The notes: generated by a model from the letters alone, not told the origin. A stretch of DNA of 64,000 nucleotides from Carallia brachiata (GCA_021464245.1 JADCRB010000114.1:868001-932000); one strand, 5' to 3'. Counted from the first letter of the stretch, positions 23,240 through 35,872 are shown. Numbers and translations are program-made.

Positions 23240-26200
23240 AAAATAATATACTCTGTGTGTCTTCTGTTTATCTATTCAGCCCAAAAATTTTTGTTTTCCA
23301 CCCAAAAATCTAGATATGTTCGAAGATCAACACCTACAATCTTAGAATCATCAAAAAAAAAAAAAAAACAGAAGCAACCTCTAATTAGAAAGAGGTTGGG
23401 ACAACTAAAACCATTAATCCTTGAGCACGACCTGTTGGATATATGCTTCTCTATGAAGAAAATGACCTTGTGTTGGGCCACTGCCGTGGGGAATTAAAAG
23501 AAGGCCCAATTTTATCTCCTTGTACTTCAGCAAGTGGAGGACACGCACAACCTCCGGCCCAAACCATAGGAGAGCGTGGGAAGTTTAAAATCCTGCCATT
23601 TGTGACAAAAAATACTAATAATAATAATAATAAATAGACCAAAAAAAATAAATCCTGCCATTCCTTTTTTTCTTTTTCTGAACGGTGGAAATCATTGTAT
23701 AGGTATTAATTTGCATACACAGAGAAAACACTTATCTAAAATAAGAATACAAACCAGCAAAAATGGTTTATGGCTAAAAGAATTAGGACCATGAATTAAT
23801 AAGATACAAAATCCATTTAGAAAAGACTCTCTAAAGAGAGTATATATCAAACTGCACCTAAATCTACGTAAAGATAAAATCTTAGACTGATATAGAATAG
23901 CGAGACAAAACCGTACATATCAATACTCACTTAACTTTAGCGAACCTATAATGGAAATTAACTGAGTATGCTTGGCGAGGATTTTCCAAAAAAACTAAAC
24001 TACAACGACGACTACTGAAATAAAAATGCATCCAAAAAACACATAGCACCCATATCAGATTAATGAAAAAAAGTCTTTCCCATTGTGAACCAATGGTGAC
24101 AAAGGCAGAAGAGGATGACTGAGATGGCGATTGACTGCGGAGGATGGTGGGGAGGCCATATGTGCCAGATCCATAGGACAAGTTACCTCAACTGGACGGC
24201 GGCCGCGGCGACCGTGGTGGCTACCACGACGGCAGACTGTAGAGGAGCTTGGATCTAATAGTTGGGAGGCCAGAGGTGCTGAATCTAAAGGAATACAAGT
24301 TAAAAAACACCATAACTGGCATAAAAAGAAAAAGAAAGAAAAAGAAAAAGGAGGTGAGGAATTCTGCCATCCTTGCCCCTGAGTCCGATCCAAAATAACA
24401 TGAAAAAAAATTAAGGGTATTCCAATAGTTAAGACTTTGGATTACTATTTTTGAAATCTGGTATTCTAATCCTACGAAGGATTTGTGAGATTCGTAAACT
24501 TATAGAGTTGGTATAGGTAGCCTCAATAAGATTTTTTAGAATTTTCTCTCAAATGTGAGATATCCGACTCGTATTCTCAATTATTTTTATTTTTTTCTAA
24601 ACGTGTCTATAATACAGACATAAGGAAATATATTATCGTAATGAACGTTAGAAATCTATGGAGAAGAAAAGTGGGATTGATATCAAGGAAACATTAGTTA
24701 TGAACTTTGCGAGACATTTTTACCTCTTCGCCAAGCCCTGAAGTTGGCATTTATTGGGTGATAGATAACTTCTCAAACAAATCGATGAAACTGTAATATA
24801 CTTGCCTAAAAAAAAAAATATCTAGTAAAAGTTTTTATAAACAGAAGATAAATTTTTGTCTCTTTTTGGGCCATCAATTGACTTTAACTCTAATTGAAAC
24901 TCAAATTTAAAACTTTTAAACATTATAGATGACTTAACAAAGTACAGAATATATCTTCAAATATTCAATCAATATAATTCCATGAAATGTTCAGTTTTGT
25001 TCAAGGAAGAGATTCTAGCCAATTAAAGGAATCTTCTGATCAATGCAGAGATAATTTTGATTCTGTTAGTAATGAGGATTTGGAACATATATCACACATT
25101 GACCAGTGAAAGAGAGATTTAACAACTAAAACTAAAAGAAAGATCGATTTACCCCTAAGTCAAAACTTATCGAATGTTATTCATTTGATTTGTTGAGTTT
25201 GTGGTTATATTGGAAAATTAATCATACCTCGGATTCTTCCCTATGAAAGAGCATATATGGTTGAGAAGCATAAATGTGACATGCCTTAATCAACATTAAT
25301 TAGTAGGAGCACTAGGTGGTTGATGTATACAACGATTTTTTCTTAGACGCTTGGCAATTTCAAATATCCCATAACTTTTGTAGGGCCTTTTTTTCAATTG
25401 TTATGGCTCCCAAATTAATTGGCTATAGTAATGCAGGCGTGGAGGCCAAGGCATATTCCAAAGAGATGAATGCAAAGCAAGCTAGCAAGCAAAAGTTTGG
25501 GTGGGTGGGAGCAATAAACAAGGATTTTATGGGAGTCATCAACAAAGGAGGGAAGAGAGGCAGTTGAATTCTGCTCAGACCCTCTTTAACTCTCACATTT
25601 AAATGCTCTATAATGGCACCCAAGCAAACATTCATTTCATGGGGAGACCAACTCTCCTTGGTCTTTACTTTGTACCCGAAAAAAAATGTATACTAATGTC
25701 CACAGCTTTGTCATCATATACTTCCATAGAATCTTTTGGACTCAACAAAACCTAATAAATAAAATATCAATTGGAAGTGTAAAATATATCTTCTCTTTCA
25801 CTCCAGCCACTTCTTGGGTGACACAACTGATTCCAAGGAAGTTTCCATGGCTTCTCTATAGATCTCACCTTGAGAGCCCAAAATTTGTTTTCTCCATAGA
25901 TGACATTGGGACAACTAAAACCATTAAATATAGATAAATGGAATGGAAACAGAAAGAGTTTTTTTTTTTTAATCCTTATTTTCAGTAAATAAGTGGACTT
26001 TTCTCCGCGGCAAGTTTGACCGACAAGGAAATTGTAGGGGGCTCAAAGATCATTTGCAGACCTGCCTGCATTCATCCCGTTACTACACAATGTTTAGCAG
26101 CATACACAAAAGGGTAGTGCTAAAATTTGTAACATTGAAATTATGCACAGCCCTGAGGCAACGTGTTGGCCCTGCAATAGAAATGGGTGCCATGAGCCCG

Positions 26201-28950
26201 GACTATGTCCGGTTCGTTGGTGACTTATGCCTCCAACTCTCAGATCCGAAGTTTAAGCTCTAAACTTAGTATTTATCCTTCCCTTTTTATTACCATTAGA
26301 CATCTCCGATGGATCAAAAGAAAAAAGAGAAATAAATGCCATTTTTGCACCAAATAGAAAAAAGAGTCGGCGGAAGGTGTCAGGATAATTTCACTCTTCT
26401 TTTATATAATAAAGTTAGATATATTACTCATCAATCTTATTTAAAACTTTTTGTACACCAATTTTAATTATTATACACAATATTTTTTTAAAAATAAGAA
26501 ATAAAAAATGAGTGGAACCATGAATCCCACACCATGCAACCCTCTCTCCTCTCTCTTTCTCCCTGCTCTAGTCCCTCGGTTTCCACCCAGTCCAGCAAAC
26601 ATTACCGAAAAAGAAATGGGTGGCATTTAAGTCAAAAACGGTTGGCACTTCTAGGAATAATCAGCAAATAGAGATCCTCAACCAGCCAATTATTGAAGCC
26701 AGGCATTTTTGCCACAGCCTCTGAGCAACAAATATTCATGAGACATTACCGTAAACATCACCTCTATATCGTCCTCGTGGCCTACTCATCCACCGTTCAT
26801 CTGTTCCCTGAATAGACATGCTTGTAATTTTGTTGATAAATGGCAAATGTGCTTAAGGTTGCATCGTTAGGGTTTGCAGTAAAACATTAGGCAATAACTA
26901 TAACACTTGTTTTTCCGCTACTGGTCCGGCTACATGGATGCGATTTCTGTAGCCACAAAAGATACATGGTCAAATTTTTGTCATGGTTATATGTACATTT
27001 GGTCTTAACTATTTGTATATTCTACTTAACGATATACACCTTACGTATTTTTTTTTCAAAAATAATAAAAATGTAAATTCCACGTGAGACTCACAAACTC
27101 TTATTCTCTTACACCCTGTCTCTACTTCGTTTATCTCTCATTCCTCTTTACTTTTTTCCTTTTGCTACATCGTAAAATAGGCGATGAATAACACGATGCA
27201 TTAATTTTCTCTTCTATTATCAAACACAAATTGAGCGCAAGACATGCTCTTATTAAAATCTGTATACAAGGACATAGAAACCAGAATTGAAACCTAGATA
27301 TGATTACAAAAATAACTAAAAATGTTGATTATAATTAATATAGTCATCCAATCTTATCCCTTGGAAGCATGTTTATGCCATGTGAACAAATTAAGTTGGC
27401 GCCCTTAAGTTAAATTTCCCTCTTGTGAGAAAACATCAACTAATTGATTACATAAAAGCAGCTAGAACTACTATTAGCAATTGTGGAGATGTTATGCAAA
27501 CGTATGTTCTCCAACTTAGGAGAGATCTGAACCCACAAAAAGTATCGCGTCGTACTATATATCTTAACTTGCATATTTATAGTCCTTTTATATATGATCA
27601 CAATTGACAATAACCGTGCATTCACAACTAAAAATAGGGGCTCAGTTAGAGACCATAAATATGCAATTAACAGCAGTACCTCATTGGTTTATGTCAAACG
27701 TTAAGATAACATGTATCCATTCATCAAAGCTCTAACAATTATGCCTCAATTTTAACATATCCCACTTTTTGATTTGCAAAAATGTTAGCAGGACGAGGGT
27801 TGTGGAACTGGGGAACAGGGGTGAAAGAAACAGAGTAAGAGGAGAGAGGATGCCATGTTAGGGCTCATGATGCGTCTCACATATTTTGTACACATTAAAT
27901 AAAAAGTGAAGATTAGCAACCGGACTGGGCAACTGGACAGACCTACCTAAAAAAATACAATTGTCTTCTTTTTTAGTATAATTATATCAAAAAAATGTGA
28001 AATAAAAAATTACAAAAACTAAAACTTAAAATTATATGTGTTTTACTTTAAAACTTAAAGTATAGATTCTATGTAGTATGCAGTAAACCAAAAAAAATAT
28101 TCCTGAAAAAATCAACCTGATTCCACTAAAAAAGGAACCGGTTGCATTTTGTAGAAGCATCCGGACAAAATGTCTGGTTGCTTCTATCTGGCGCACAATC
28201 TTTAGGGTTAACAAAAATGTGCTATGTGGATAATAATTAAGTTTAATGTGCAACGAATATTATATATATAATAATTAAAATTAATATGTAACATATATAA
28301 ATAAAAACAAAACAAAACAAAATAAAATGACTTCACGTACCTCCCGTCGAATACCCGCGTCAATCTTTGATTTGCCTCTTTGGGGTACTCTAGTTGATTT
28401 AGAGTGACTAAAAATTAGTTTCACAATCCGGTTGCTCTCTGTCTCCTTTTATTTCTTTTTTCTTTTTTTTTTTTCATAGTAAAGGGGCATTTTGTTTTCT
28501 CATTCTTCTAGTTGAAGGACACGATTTTTTTTTTTTTCAAAAGACACAAGTGCAACAAAAAAAGCTTCATTTACGCAGTGCATTTTCACTATCTGGGATA
28601 CAGATGCATCAAAATTTATGAAAAGAACAATTGAGTAAATGAATTGTGCTATTCAAAGATAAAGAAATTCAGAAAAATAGATGTGTTTTGCTAGCTAGTT
28701 GCAAGAGCAAGCATTGGGTGCAAAGGAGATGGGCAGCGAGTAACTACAAGAATTGAACTGAATTCAAACACAAGTTGAGTTTTAATGAGCATAAGGCGGT
28801 ACTACAGCACAAGTAAAAGCACTGCAAAAAAAGAAACAAGAGCATTAACACTAGCCTTCTCTTGTTGGCATTCCCTTGACCCTTCTTCCCCCACAATATT
28901 CTCAAAACAGCCATTGCTACATTTTCCCATACCATTAACCAATCACACCA
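23240..28950. other. Long gene-free stretch
   Basis: I see no supported gene in this 5.7 kb. Open frames of 60-119 codons (for example 23,138-23,497, 24,055-24,393 and 25,316-25,567) lack recognisable domains. There is a small GC-rich island at about 24,115-24,260. A 20-bp phrase GGGACAACTAAAACCATTAA is present at 23,398-23,417 and again at 25,909-25,928. The rest is AT-rich. Confidence 0.5.
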
Positions 28951-28980
28951 CCCCCCCCCCCCCCCCCCCAAAAAAAAAAA
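28951..28980. repeat. Poly(C)19-poly(A)11 homopolymer junction
   Basis: Nineteen C followed by eleven A. The C run could form an i-motif and the opposite strand a G-quadruplex. The length may also be affected by sequencing error. Confidence 0.9.
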
Positions 28981-29231
28981 ACCCCACTGAAAAGGCTAAA
29001 GCCCATGCTCCTGATCTTCTCTCTCTCTCTCATGCAGTTCACTTTCCAAGAAAAGAAAAAAAAAAAAAAACCCCGAAGGCAAAGAACACAAAAAGCTTGT
29101 AGCTAGCATCTTGGCAGCTTATAATTAATTTCTGGCCTTGGCTGACTTCTTCAGGCATAAAGACATTAGAGAATAGCAGAATACAGAACAGAATCTACCA
29201 CGCTTTTTTACTCCATTTAATTTTCTCTTAG

Positions 29232-29567
29232 CTAGTTGTGAAGAGGATTAGGACCTGTCTTAATTGCCCTCTTATAGTCTCCATACAACTGGTCTTGATC
29301 TCCTTCATGACCTTCAGCTTCCACAGGCTGACTTTGGCTTCTAGGAGGTGCATGAAACTGAACCCACTGTGTGTCAAGAAACCTGGCCTTTCTTGGCACT
29401 GATGAACTTACAAACTCTCCAGCTTCTTGATGAAAAACAGCCAAGAAGAAACAAACTTGAGCAAGAATTAACAGAATCCACAAGAAGTACACCTTTGCTG
29501 CTCCCGCCCCAGAATTTGATCTCTGCCCTTTAGTTTCTACCCAACATTCTTTAAAATGAACTTTCAT
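29232..29567 (-). CDS. CLE: CLE (CLAVATA3/ESR-related) signalling peptide precursor
   Basis: An intronless 111-codon frame. Residues 24-45 form a hydrophobic segment (VYFLWILLILAQVCFFLAVF), a signal peptide or signal anchor for secretion. A variable hydrophilic middle follows. The last 12 residues before the stop, RAIKTGPNPLHN (100-111), are a CLE peptide: the TGPNPLHN core is diagnostic. Family members are cut out, hydroxylated or arabinosylated on Pro and bind CLV1/BAM-type receptor kinases to limit meristem or vascular stem-cell activity. Position 3 is Ile and position 4 Lys, where Val and Pro are commonest, so receptor preference may differ. The Met at 29,567 was chosen because it is the only one upstream of the hydrophobic segment. 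A TATA-like TTTATACA lies about 65 bp upstream. I cannot say which CLE number it is. Confidence 0.88.
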   Translation of the reverse strand: MKVHFKECWVETKGQRSNSGAGAAKVYFLWILLILAQVCFFLAVFHQEAGEFVSSSVPRKARFLDTQWVQFHAPPRSQSQPVEAEGHEGDQDQLYGDYKRAIKTGPNPLHN

Positions 29568-30893
29568 TGTGCCGCAAAGAAGCTAGCAGTAGCACCACTT
29601 AGAATGCTCACCAGAAGACCAAAAAATGCGCATGGTGTATAAATGGAAGTAGGGTGTGGATTATTCTTTTAATTGTTGTGGAATTTTCAAACTAAGTTGG
29701 GTCTCTGTCTCTCTCACACACACGTACACGAGAATGGCTTGGCTAGAAAGGAATAAAACAAAAATAGTTCGTACTCCGCTAAATAATTTAATTTTAAGTA
29801 CTACAAAAAAAAAATCACATAATTTAATAAATAACATTTATTAGCTTATTAATTTTTTTAATTTTAATTATTTAATACCATATATCATTTTAATTATATT
29901 TTAATTTTATTTTAAAATTTTTATTAAATATTTTTCAAAAAAATTTTAACTTTGAGTGCTACGGTTCTAGTCACATGACATTTGACCCTTGATTCCTGGA
30001 ACCTTCTTATAATTTTTCTTTCTTTTCGCTCTCACCCTCAGTGAAATCCTTGGACTTTGCACCTTTTACTAACTCTTCACAGTGTCTCATACAACAGCAC
30101 ACGTACAATTCTTTGCTTTGGTTTTTGCCTTTCTCTTTGTTTTAGTCGGGGCACGTGTGTTTATGTTTTGAGTTTCATTACATAATAAAAGTTACTTTAA
30201 TAGTATTTAAATAGTAATAATAAATATATTTTGTATAATTACAATAAAAAAATATTAATTAAAAAATTAATGATATTTTTACATTCCACTTTTTATTATT
30301 TTAATTATATAAAAATATACTCAATATTACCATCTTAATACTGTCTGAATAATTTTTTATTTAACCATAAATATTTACTATTTTTTTTCTTTTGACTGTT
30401 GCATTTGCTTCCCTTTTTCCTCTCTTATTTGCTTGGAGAGGGGCATCCAGTATCCATAGCCGTTGTCTCCGGAGCACATGACTAGAATTTATGTGAAATT
30501 TGCAACGGGAGAGAGAGAAATGGGGTTGCTTTGATAAGCACATTCCAAATACGGCTGTACTATATATTTTGCTTCTTGTTACAGCAAGTAGTGTGCAGTT
30601 GCTATTTCTTTTTTTTTGTTTAAAAAAAAGGCTCCACCTAAATTGCTTTAGACTTTAAAGTAATATAATAGTTAAATATTTGATACTTGATTGATAAGAA
30701 AACATACAATATGTTTTCTACTGCTGAATGAAACTGTATTATTACTTTTATACTATTTAAACGAAATTATATAGTATTACTCTTCTTTAAATTCATGGGG
30801 TCTGGTTACCTAGTTACCCAACCTTGTTATCGATGCCTAGCTTTGAGGGTCTGCTTTTCTAATCTAATCATTCTTCATTTAAGTAAAATCAAG

Positions 30894-31309
30894 GTTGTCA
30901 GAATCAAACTAACTATCGAATCGAAAAAATTAGTATTGAACCGATAAAACTATTGTTTAATAATAAATATATATTTATAAAAATGATTAAAAAAATAATA
31001 CTTATAAATTGTAATTGGATATTAATTTTTTTAGTGATAAAGACTCAATTGAATATGTTGATACAATTTAGCACTAAATTGAACATTTTCATTAAAATTA
31101 GGGCTTAAATTATAATTTAAATATAATTTAGGGCCAAAATTTAATTTTGATTTCATTGGTTTAGTTTGGCCTGTCCGACCAATTCAATTTTTTACCTATT
31201 TTGACCAAGTTTGAAATTGTCATGGAACCAACCATAAACAGAATCGAGAACTTGGACAATCATCGGTTGAACTATATAAACTGACTAGTCTGATTTGATT
31301 TTTTAAATA
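30894..31309. mobile_element. Degenerate GTTGTCAGAATC-type terminal repeat element
   Basis: The left end GTTGTCAGAATCAAACTAAC and the right end CTGATTTGATTTTTTAAATAC resemble the termini of the elements at 2511, 21,030 and 45,161. The interior has the same alternating AT-rich phrases. It is non-coding and strongly diverged. Confidence 0.45.
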
Positions 31310-31823
31310 CTGAGTAAATTTAGATGATCTGACAAATCTGTCCCTATATTATTCACACTTGAGTACAAAATTTTTTTAAAGCATCCATAATGCTTTAGAA
31401 ATAAAATGAAAAAGAAAATCAAAATTTAAGATGAGATTAAGTGTATTTAAGATAATAGTAAATATATTTAACATTTAATTTAAAAAAAATAAAAAGAAAA
31501 AGGAGTATGGATGATGTAGGGTGATGGGAGTCTGATCATGTAATACTGCTGCCCTTTTTCATTTCAAGACTATTACATAAATGCAATAAATTTAGTTTAT
31601 TTTACTATTTTAAGGTTAGATGCACATTTATAGTTCTCCATTATTGAAATCAAGCATAAAAAAAATTTAAGTTGTACAACTAACAATTATTACAATGCAA
31701 TGTACTGTATGTCTAGATCGCATCAACCCAACCGCATCCATTTAACATTTTCTTTCCATTTTGTGCCCGATGTAATTGCACCTTCTTTTTTGTGCCTTGT
31801 GCTTCTATTTACCTCTCCCCAAA

Positions 31824-31840
31824 CCCCCCCCCCCCCCCCC
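31824..31840. repeat. Poly(C)17 tract
   Basis: Seventeen C in a row, the second long C run within 3 kb. No gene is supported around it; the 73-codon frame spanning it has no recognisable domain. Confidence 0.9.
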
Positions 31841-32488
31841 AAGCCACCGATCCACTCGACCACTAGTGTTTTGACTCCCATGTTAAATTTCTGCAACTTG
31901 CATCTTCACATTTGTTACTAAGAGCACTGGCAATCATACAAAACAAAACCCACAAGAAGGAAACCACTTCCCTAGCGTAGAATACCAAGGATAGTCCTTT
32001 TTTTTTAATCTTTTTGAGAAAAAGAATAACAGAGAAATTAGCATTATTCCACTCACAACTAATTATCTCAAAGAAATATTGGTAAACGTTTCGTCATTGC
32101 TTCCTAATCCTATATATAGTTGTAAGTTTGTTTTACACAGGCTGTGTACAACAGTAACTGTATCTAATAATATTCATGCTGTGCTGAAATTGCACTAGAC
32201 TCGCTGCCATGTTACAAAGTATCTACTCAATACATATAGACATTGAATGACACCATGTACTTAAATAGATATGTGTGCGTGTGGATCAAACATTTTTGAA
32301 GTGGGAAAATAACACGCATTATTCTAGGTAGCTATTAAGATGTGTTGTTACATTGTCAATTTATTCTAATTTTCTTCTTGGCTAATGGATAGTTTGTTTA
32401 TAAGATCTACTATTTTTCTATAGATTTTACTCGATCTTAATTAATATGGATAACATGTGGATTACCAATACAACCTTGGGACTAATGG

Positions 32489-32722
32489 TGTTGAGGAAAT
32501 AAACACGATAGATAACAAAGAAAGAGAATAAGAACACACAAATTTACGTGAAAAATCTCAATGTGAGGAAGAGTATAAAGGAGAGGTTCGGGTGTCAGTA
32601 ATAAAATAATAAGCTTACAAGCTTTAGCTAAAAACACAATATATATGTACAATAAACCCAAAAAGCACCGAACATAACAAGTCTTAGACCCGATTCTTAT
32701 GCTTCCACCACAAATCCTCACA
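32489..32722 (-). repeat. Probable solo Copia-type LTR
   Basis: On the minus strand it starts TGTGAGGATTTGTGG and ends TTTATTTCCTCAACA, a TG...CA pair. A TATA-like TACATATATATTG lies in the middle, and a TTGTGTGTTCTTATTCTC leader follows. This is the structure of a short Copia LTR. No partner LTR, primer binding site or clear target duplication is seen, so it is probably solo or a fragment. Confidence 0.5.
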
Positions 32723-34148
32723 GAATTCCATTTTATGTCACATTGCAACCTTTTCGGGCCAAGATGAGATAAAATAAAAATCTTAATTAATAGAAGGTGT
32801 GGCTTGAACCAGCCAAATCAGGTTTGGTTAAATTCCATGTGTTTAACATAACCTGGTAATTATCTATTGTCGTTGTTCTTGGGAAGCCAAGCATCTTGTC
32901 CTTCATGGGGTTAAGACAAAAATGATGAACAGTGGCAGTCTGAGACCGTAGCTTAAATATGTATACAAGGGAACATTCACATATAATGATTGATGCAAAG
33001 AAATGCAGAAACCATGGCAAAATGGGATTGAATATACAGCTAAAACATAGCTGCATGAGAACACTTGATCATGATTTGATCTGGACCATCTTTTAATTTA
33101 ATTAATGATGTCAAGTTTCGATGATTTGCGCTTGTCAAGTGGCAATCATGCTCTAGTGGTTGTACTTTGGACTGTGTTATTCTTAATTAGCATAAAGAAG
33201 CGCCATATCCTTCATCGGTTGGTCTGTTTACAAAATTTAGTACAAAAGTTAGGTTCCATTATACATACATATACCTCGGGGAAACTCGAATTTTGTATGA
33301 TTCTAGGAACAGTTTTCTATGTGCCATATATATAGATATAGATATGGCCATATCTTTTTTTTTTTTTTTTTCAATTAGCTCGAGACTGTAAGTTTTTAAA
33401 GACCACTTTAGTACAATTGACTAATTGAGTTAAAGATTATTAGTTAAAAAGGGCCTTAGTACTTATTACTAAAATTGAATTTTAATAGGCGTGTGAAGGG
33501 TGCTCAGGCACTCACTTGCTTTGGTGAGTTGTCAAGGAATGACTATGGCTAGTATCTCTTTGGTTTATCGAGATTTAGTTGTGTCTATAGAAACTAAGCG
33601 TACAGCCGTTCATATGACCCTGATATTATCGTGGGAGAGGGGCTTGTGGAACGTTATTATGGAAACTTACCTTATGCTTACTTTGCTAAAAAATCACTAT
33701 GAAATTAAAAGTAGGAATTTGATCACTATCACCCTGTTATTGCTTCTTGTTTGCAACTGTTAAATTAGTTTTGGAGTTCACAACTCATTAATACATTAAA
33801 GAAAAAGAATTTTTGTACAAATTTTATGACCAATCTAAGTGTCTCATCGTATTTGTCCCTTTAAATATGAGAATTCCGTCTACCAGCATTCTAGAATCTC
33901 ATTGGAGCTGATGTAATAGGTGAGGCTCTTCCAAGATGAGGGGGCAATCACTTAAATTTTCTTATGTTGATTTGTGTTTTCTTGTCATTCTGTTTTAATA
34001 CTTCTGACATAAAAAAGAAAAAAAGAAAAAAAAAAATCGTTGGTTTACTATGACATATATGAACACGTATATGATAAGATACTTTGGGTAGAAAGCACCC
34101 ACAGATAAGTTTTGTAATTAGCAAATATTTTGGGTAAAAAAATCTTAC
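32723..34148. other. Gene-free stretch
   Basis: Short open frames only (up to 89 codons), none with a recognisable domain. AT-rich intergenic DNA up to the Tat element insertion site. Confidence 0.5.
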
Positions 34149-34153
34149 CTTTT

Positions 34154-34927
34154 TGTAAAGCGTAAATTTCGAAGTTAAAACAATTAAATTCGAAAATACA
34201 AAAATAAATTACAAATAAAAATTATAAAGTAAAAGAAAATTTACGTGGGGTCGATCTCCGTAGATCCTCCGATTAGTGTTCCTTTTTTGACTCCGTCAAG
34301 GGCTGAGCGAGCTTGATCTTGACAGAAATAATTCCACAGCTTTTTCTTGAACTGGGTAGACTGAAACTGGATCTGATTTGAACGTTTTCACTACGGTTAC
34401 GAACCGCAGAGAGCTGATCTGAGCCGATCTGACTTAATTTCACCGAGAGTCGAAGAGACTTGTTCTCGGATGAGCTGCCTGGATTTTGCTGAGGGCCGTA
34501 TGAGGCTTAATCCCAGCCGGATTTGTAGTAATTTGATATTTTTAATTCTATATTCTCAGAAATTCAGATCTAAAGCGATCCAAGAATATAAATTTAAAAA
34601 TAACTTTAGAAATGGAAACAGCAAATTTTTTGGGCCTTACCCCTGAAATATCTCTCAAAACGGAGTTAGGAGAGTATACTGCAGAGTAAAAGCACGTAAG
34701 AAAAGGAGAAATTTTCTTGAGAGATTTTCAAAATTTTCTTTTTCTCTCAAATTCTCTGAATTTTTCTGTTTACAGATTTGCTGAATGTCCCTTTGAACTG
34801 AGGCTGGAGGGCCTTTTTATAGGCCCTCCAGAGAGGACCTTACGCCACCAATCTTGAAATTCAAAGATTGGTGGCTGTCAATCTTCTTCTTTTTTTTTTT
34901 TTTTTTAATTTGAAAAGGATGTTTACA
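34154..34927 (-). repeat. Tat element 3' LTR
   Basis: Begins TGTAAAGCGTAAATTTCG and ends GGATGTTTACA on the plus strand. On the minus strand U3 is at the right end, with TATAAAAAGG (34,812-34,821) inside a palindrome (34,805-34,830). A second inverted repeat, GCCACCAATCTT/AAGATTGGTGGC, lies at 34,844-34,875. Confidence 0.95.
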
Positions 34928-34942
34928 AATGCCCCCACTTCA
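34928..34942 (-). other. Polypurine tract of the Tat element
   Basis: On the minus strand GAAGTGGGGGCATT immediately precedes the 3' LTR start TGTAAACATCC. AAGTGGGGGCA-type tracts are usual at this spot in Tat-like elements. Confidence 0.8.
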
Positions 34943-35290
34943 AGGGTCGGTAAGGAAAAAAATTTACAAAGATGATTCGAACCGAGTCTTGAAGTCCAGT
35001 TTGAAATTTGGAAACGTCTTGACGAACATTGAATCTTGGAGTCTTCTATCTTTGACTATGCCTGCTGTTGTTGGATCGCAATAGGAATCCGATACGATCT
35101 TGAGAAAGTTAGCACCCCAGCCAATATAGAAATTGAAGCCTTGGCTCCAGATGCATTCGAGCTTCCATAGCCCGCAAAGGATTTTTTATATCTCTTAAAG
35201 TTCCAGAGCTCTGGTGAGGGTGATCCGGTAGGTAAAGAACTTCAACATCCCCAAGAGAAAGGCTCAGGACCTTGGAACTTCAAGACCGGC

Positions 35291-35593
35291 TCACAGAGAG
35301 ACTGACTGTAGTGATGATTTCCAAGTCTGCTTCGATGTAAGGAGAGTAGTTGGAACTTCCCTGTACGTCGCTGCATCCAAAGAAAGATTAGGATAATTGC
35401 AGCTTCTCATCCCTCTGTGGTAGATGTGAACTAAGGAGAGTAGTTGGAACTCCATGACACCGAAGGCGTTGGAGACTGAGTTTCGAGGGCTTTTAGGGAT
35501 CCCTCGAAGAAGACTACTCCTTCTTTTCTTAGCTCGTGCGCCTCCAACTTCTTGATCGAAGAACTTCCTGAGACAAGTGCAGAGACTAGCCAT
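35291..35593 (-). CDS. Second accessory ORF of the Tat element (unknown function)
   Basis: A 100-codon frame that starts at ATG 35,593 (MASLCTCLRKFFDQE) and ends just upstream of the 3' UTR and LTR. Visible features are a Cys-containing N-terminus, a basic patch AKKRRSSLLRG at about residues 20-30, and no membrane segment. I do not recognise the family. A TATATATA box lies about 60 bp upstream on the minus strand, with a pyrimidine-rich leader ending AAAGAAA before the ATG. Tandem 22-bp repeats sit upstream of that. An internal 20-bp direct repeat (35,338-35,357 and 35,432-35,451) is in different frames. The open frame could extend 22 codons further upstream, but that part overlaps the TATA box. 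It may be captured host DNA or an element-specific gene. Confidence 0.45.
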   Translation of the reverse strand: MASLCTCLRKFFDQEVGGARAKKRRSSLLRGIPKSPRNSVSNAFGVMEFQLLSLVHIYHRGMRSCNYPNLSLDAATYREVPTTLLTSKQTWKSSLQSVSL

Positions 35594-35647
35594 TTTCTTT
35601 TGAGAAAGAAGAGCTGAGGGGTGAATATTACAACTCGGGCATGCAGG

Positions 35648-35657
35648 ATATATATAC
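35648..35657 (-). promoter_or_regulatory. TATA box upstream of the second accessory ORF
   Basis: GTATATATATCC on the minus strand, about 55-65 bp upstream of the ATG at 35,593. Confidence 0.5.
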
Positions 35658-35781
35658 AAATAATAAAGAGTTTTTTTTTTTTTTTTGAAAAGTCAAAAAA
35701 GGTATGCAGAATCGGGTAGGGTCATCCACGTCCATTTCCTGCATAAGAGACAAAAGAGGCAGCGGCTGACGCGTGTCACGA

Positions 35782-35872
35782 AAGTCGTTACCGTGTGTGG
35801 CAGAAGTCGTTGCCGTGTGCTGCGGAAGTCGTTGCCGCGTGCTGCAGAAGTCGTTGCAGAAGTCGTTGCACC
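35782..35872. repeat. 22-bp tandem repeats between the two accessory ORFs
   Basis: AAGTCGTTGCCGTGTGCTGCGG-like units start at 35,782, 35,804, 35,826 and 35,848 (22-bp period), with a shortened unit at 35,860. They begin about 20 bp beyond the WOX stop codon and end about 125 bp before the TATA box of the next ORF. This placement is typical of an enhancer-like array, but no transcription-factor site is proven. Confidence 0.85.

Noticed and set aside
24055..24393. 112-codon minus-strand frame over a small GC-rich island
   Set aside because: Composition is Ser/Pro/His low complexity, and the opposite strand is also open; no domain seen.
35594..35659. 22-codon N-terminal extension of the second accessory ORF
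   Set aside because: It would overlap the TATA box; the Met at 35,593 follows a normal leader.
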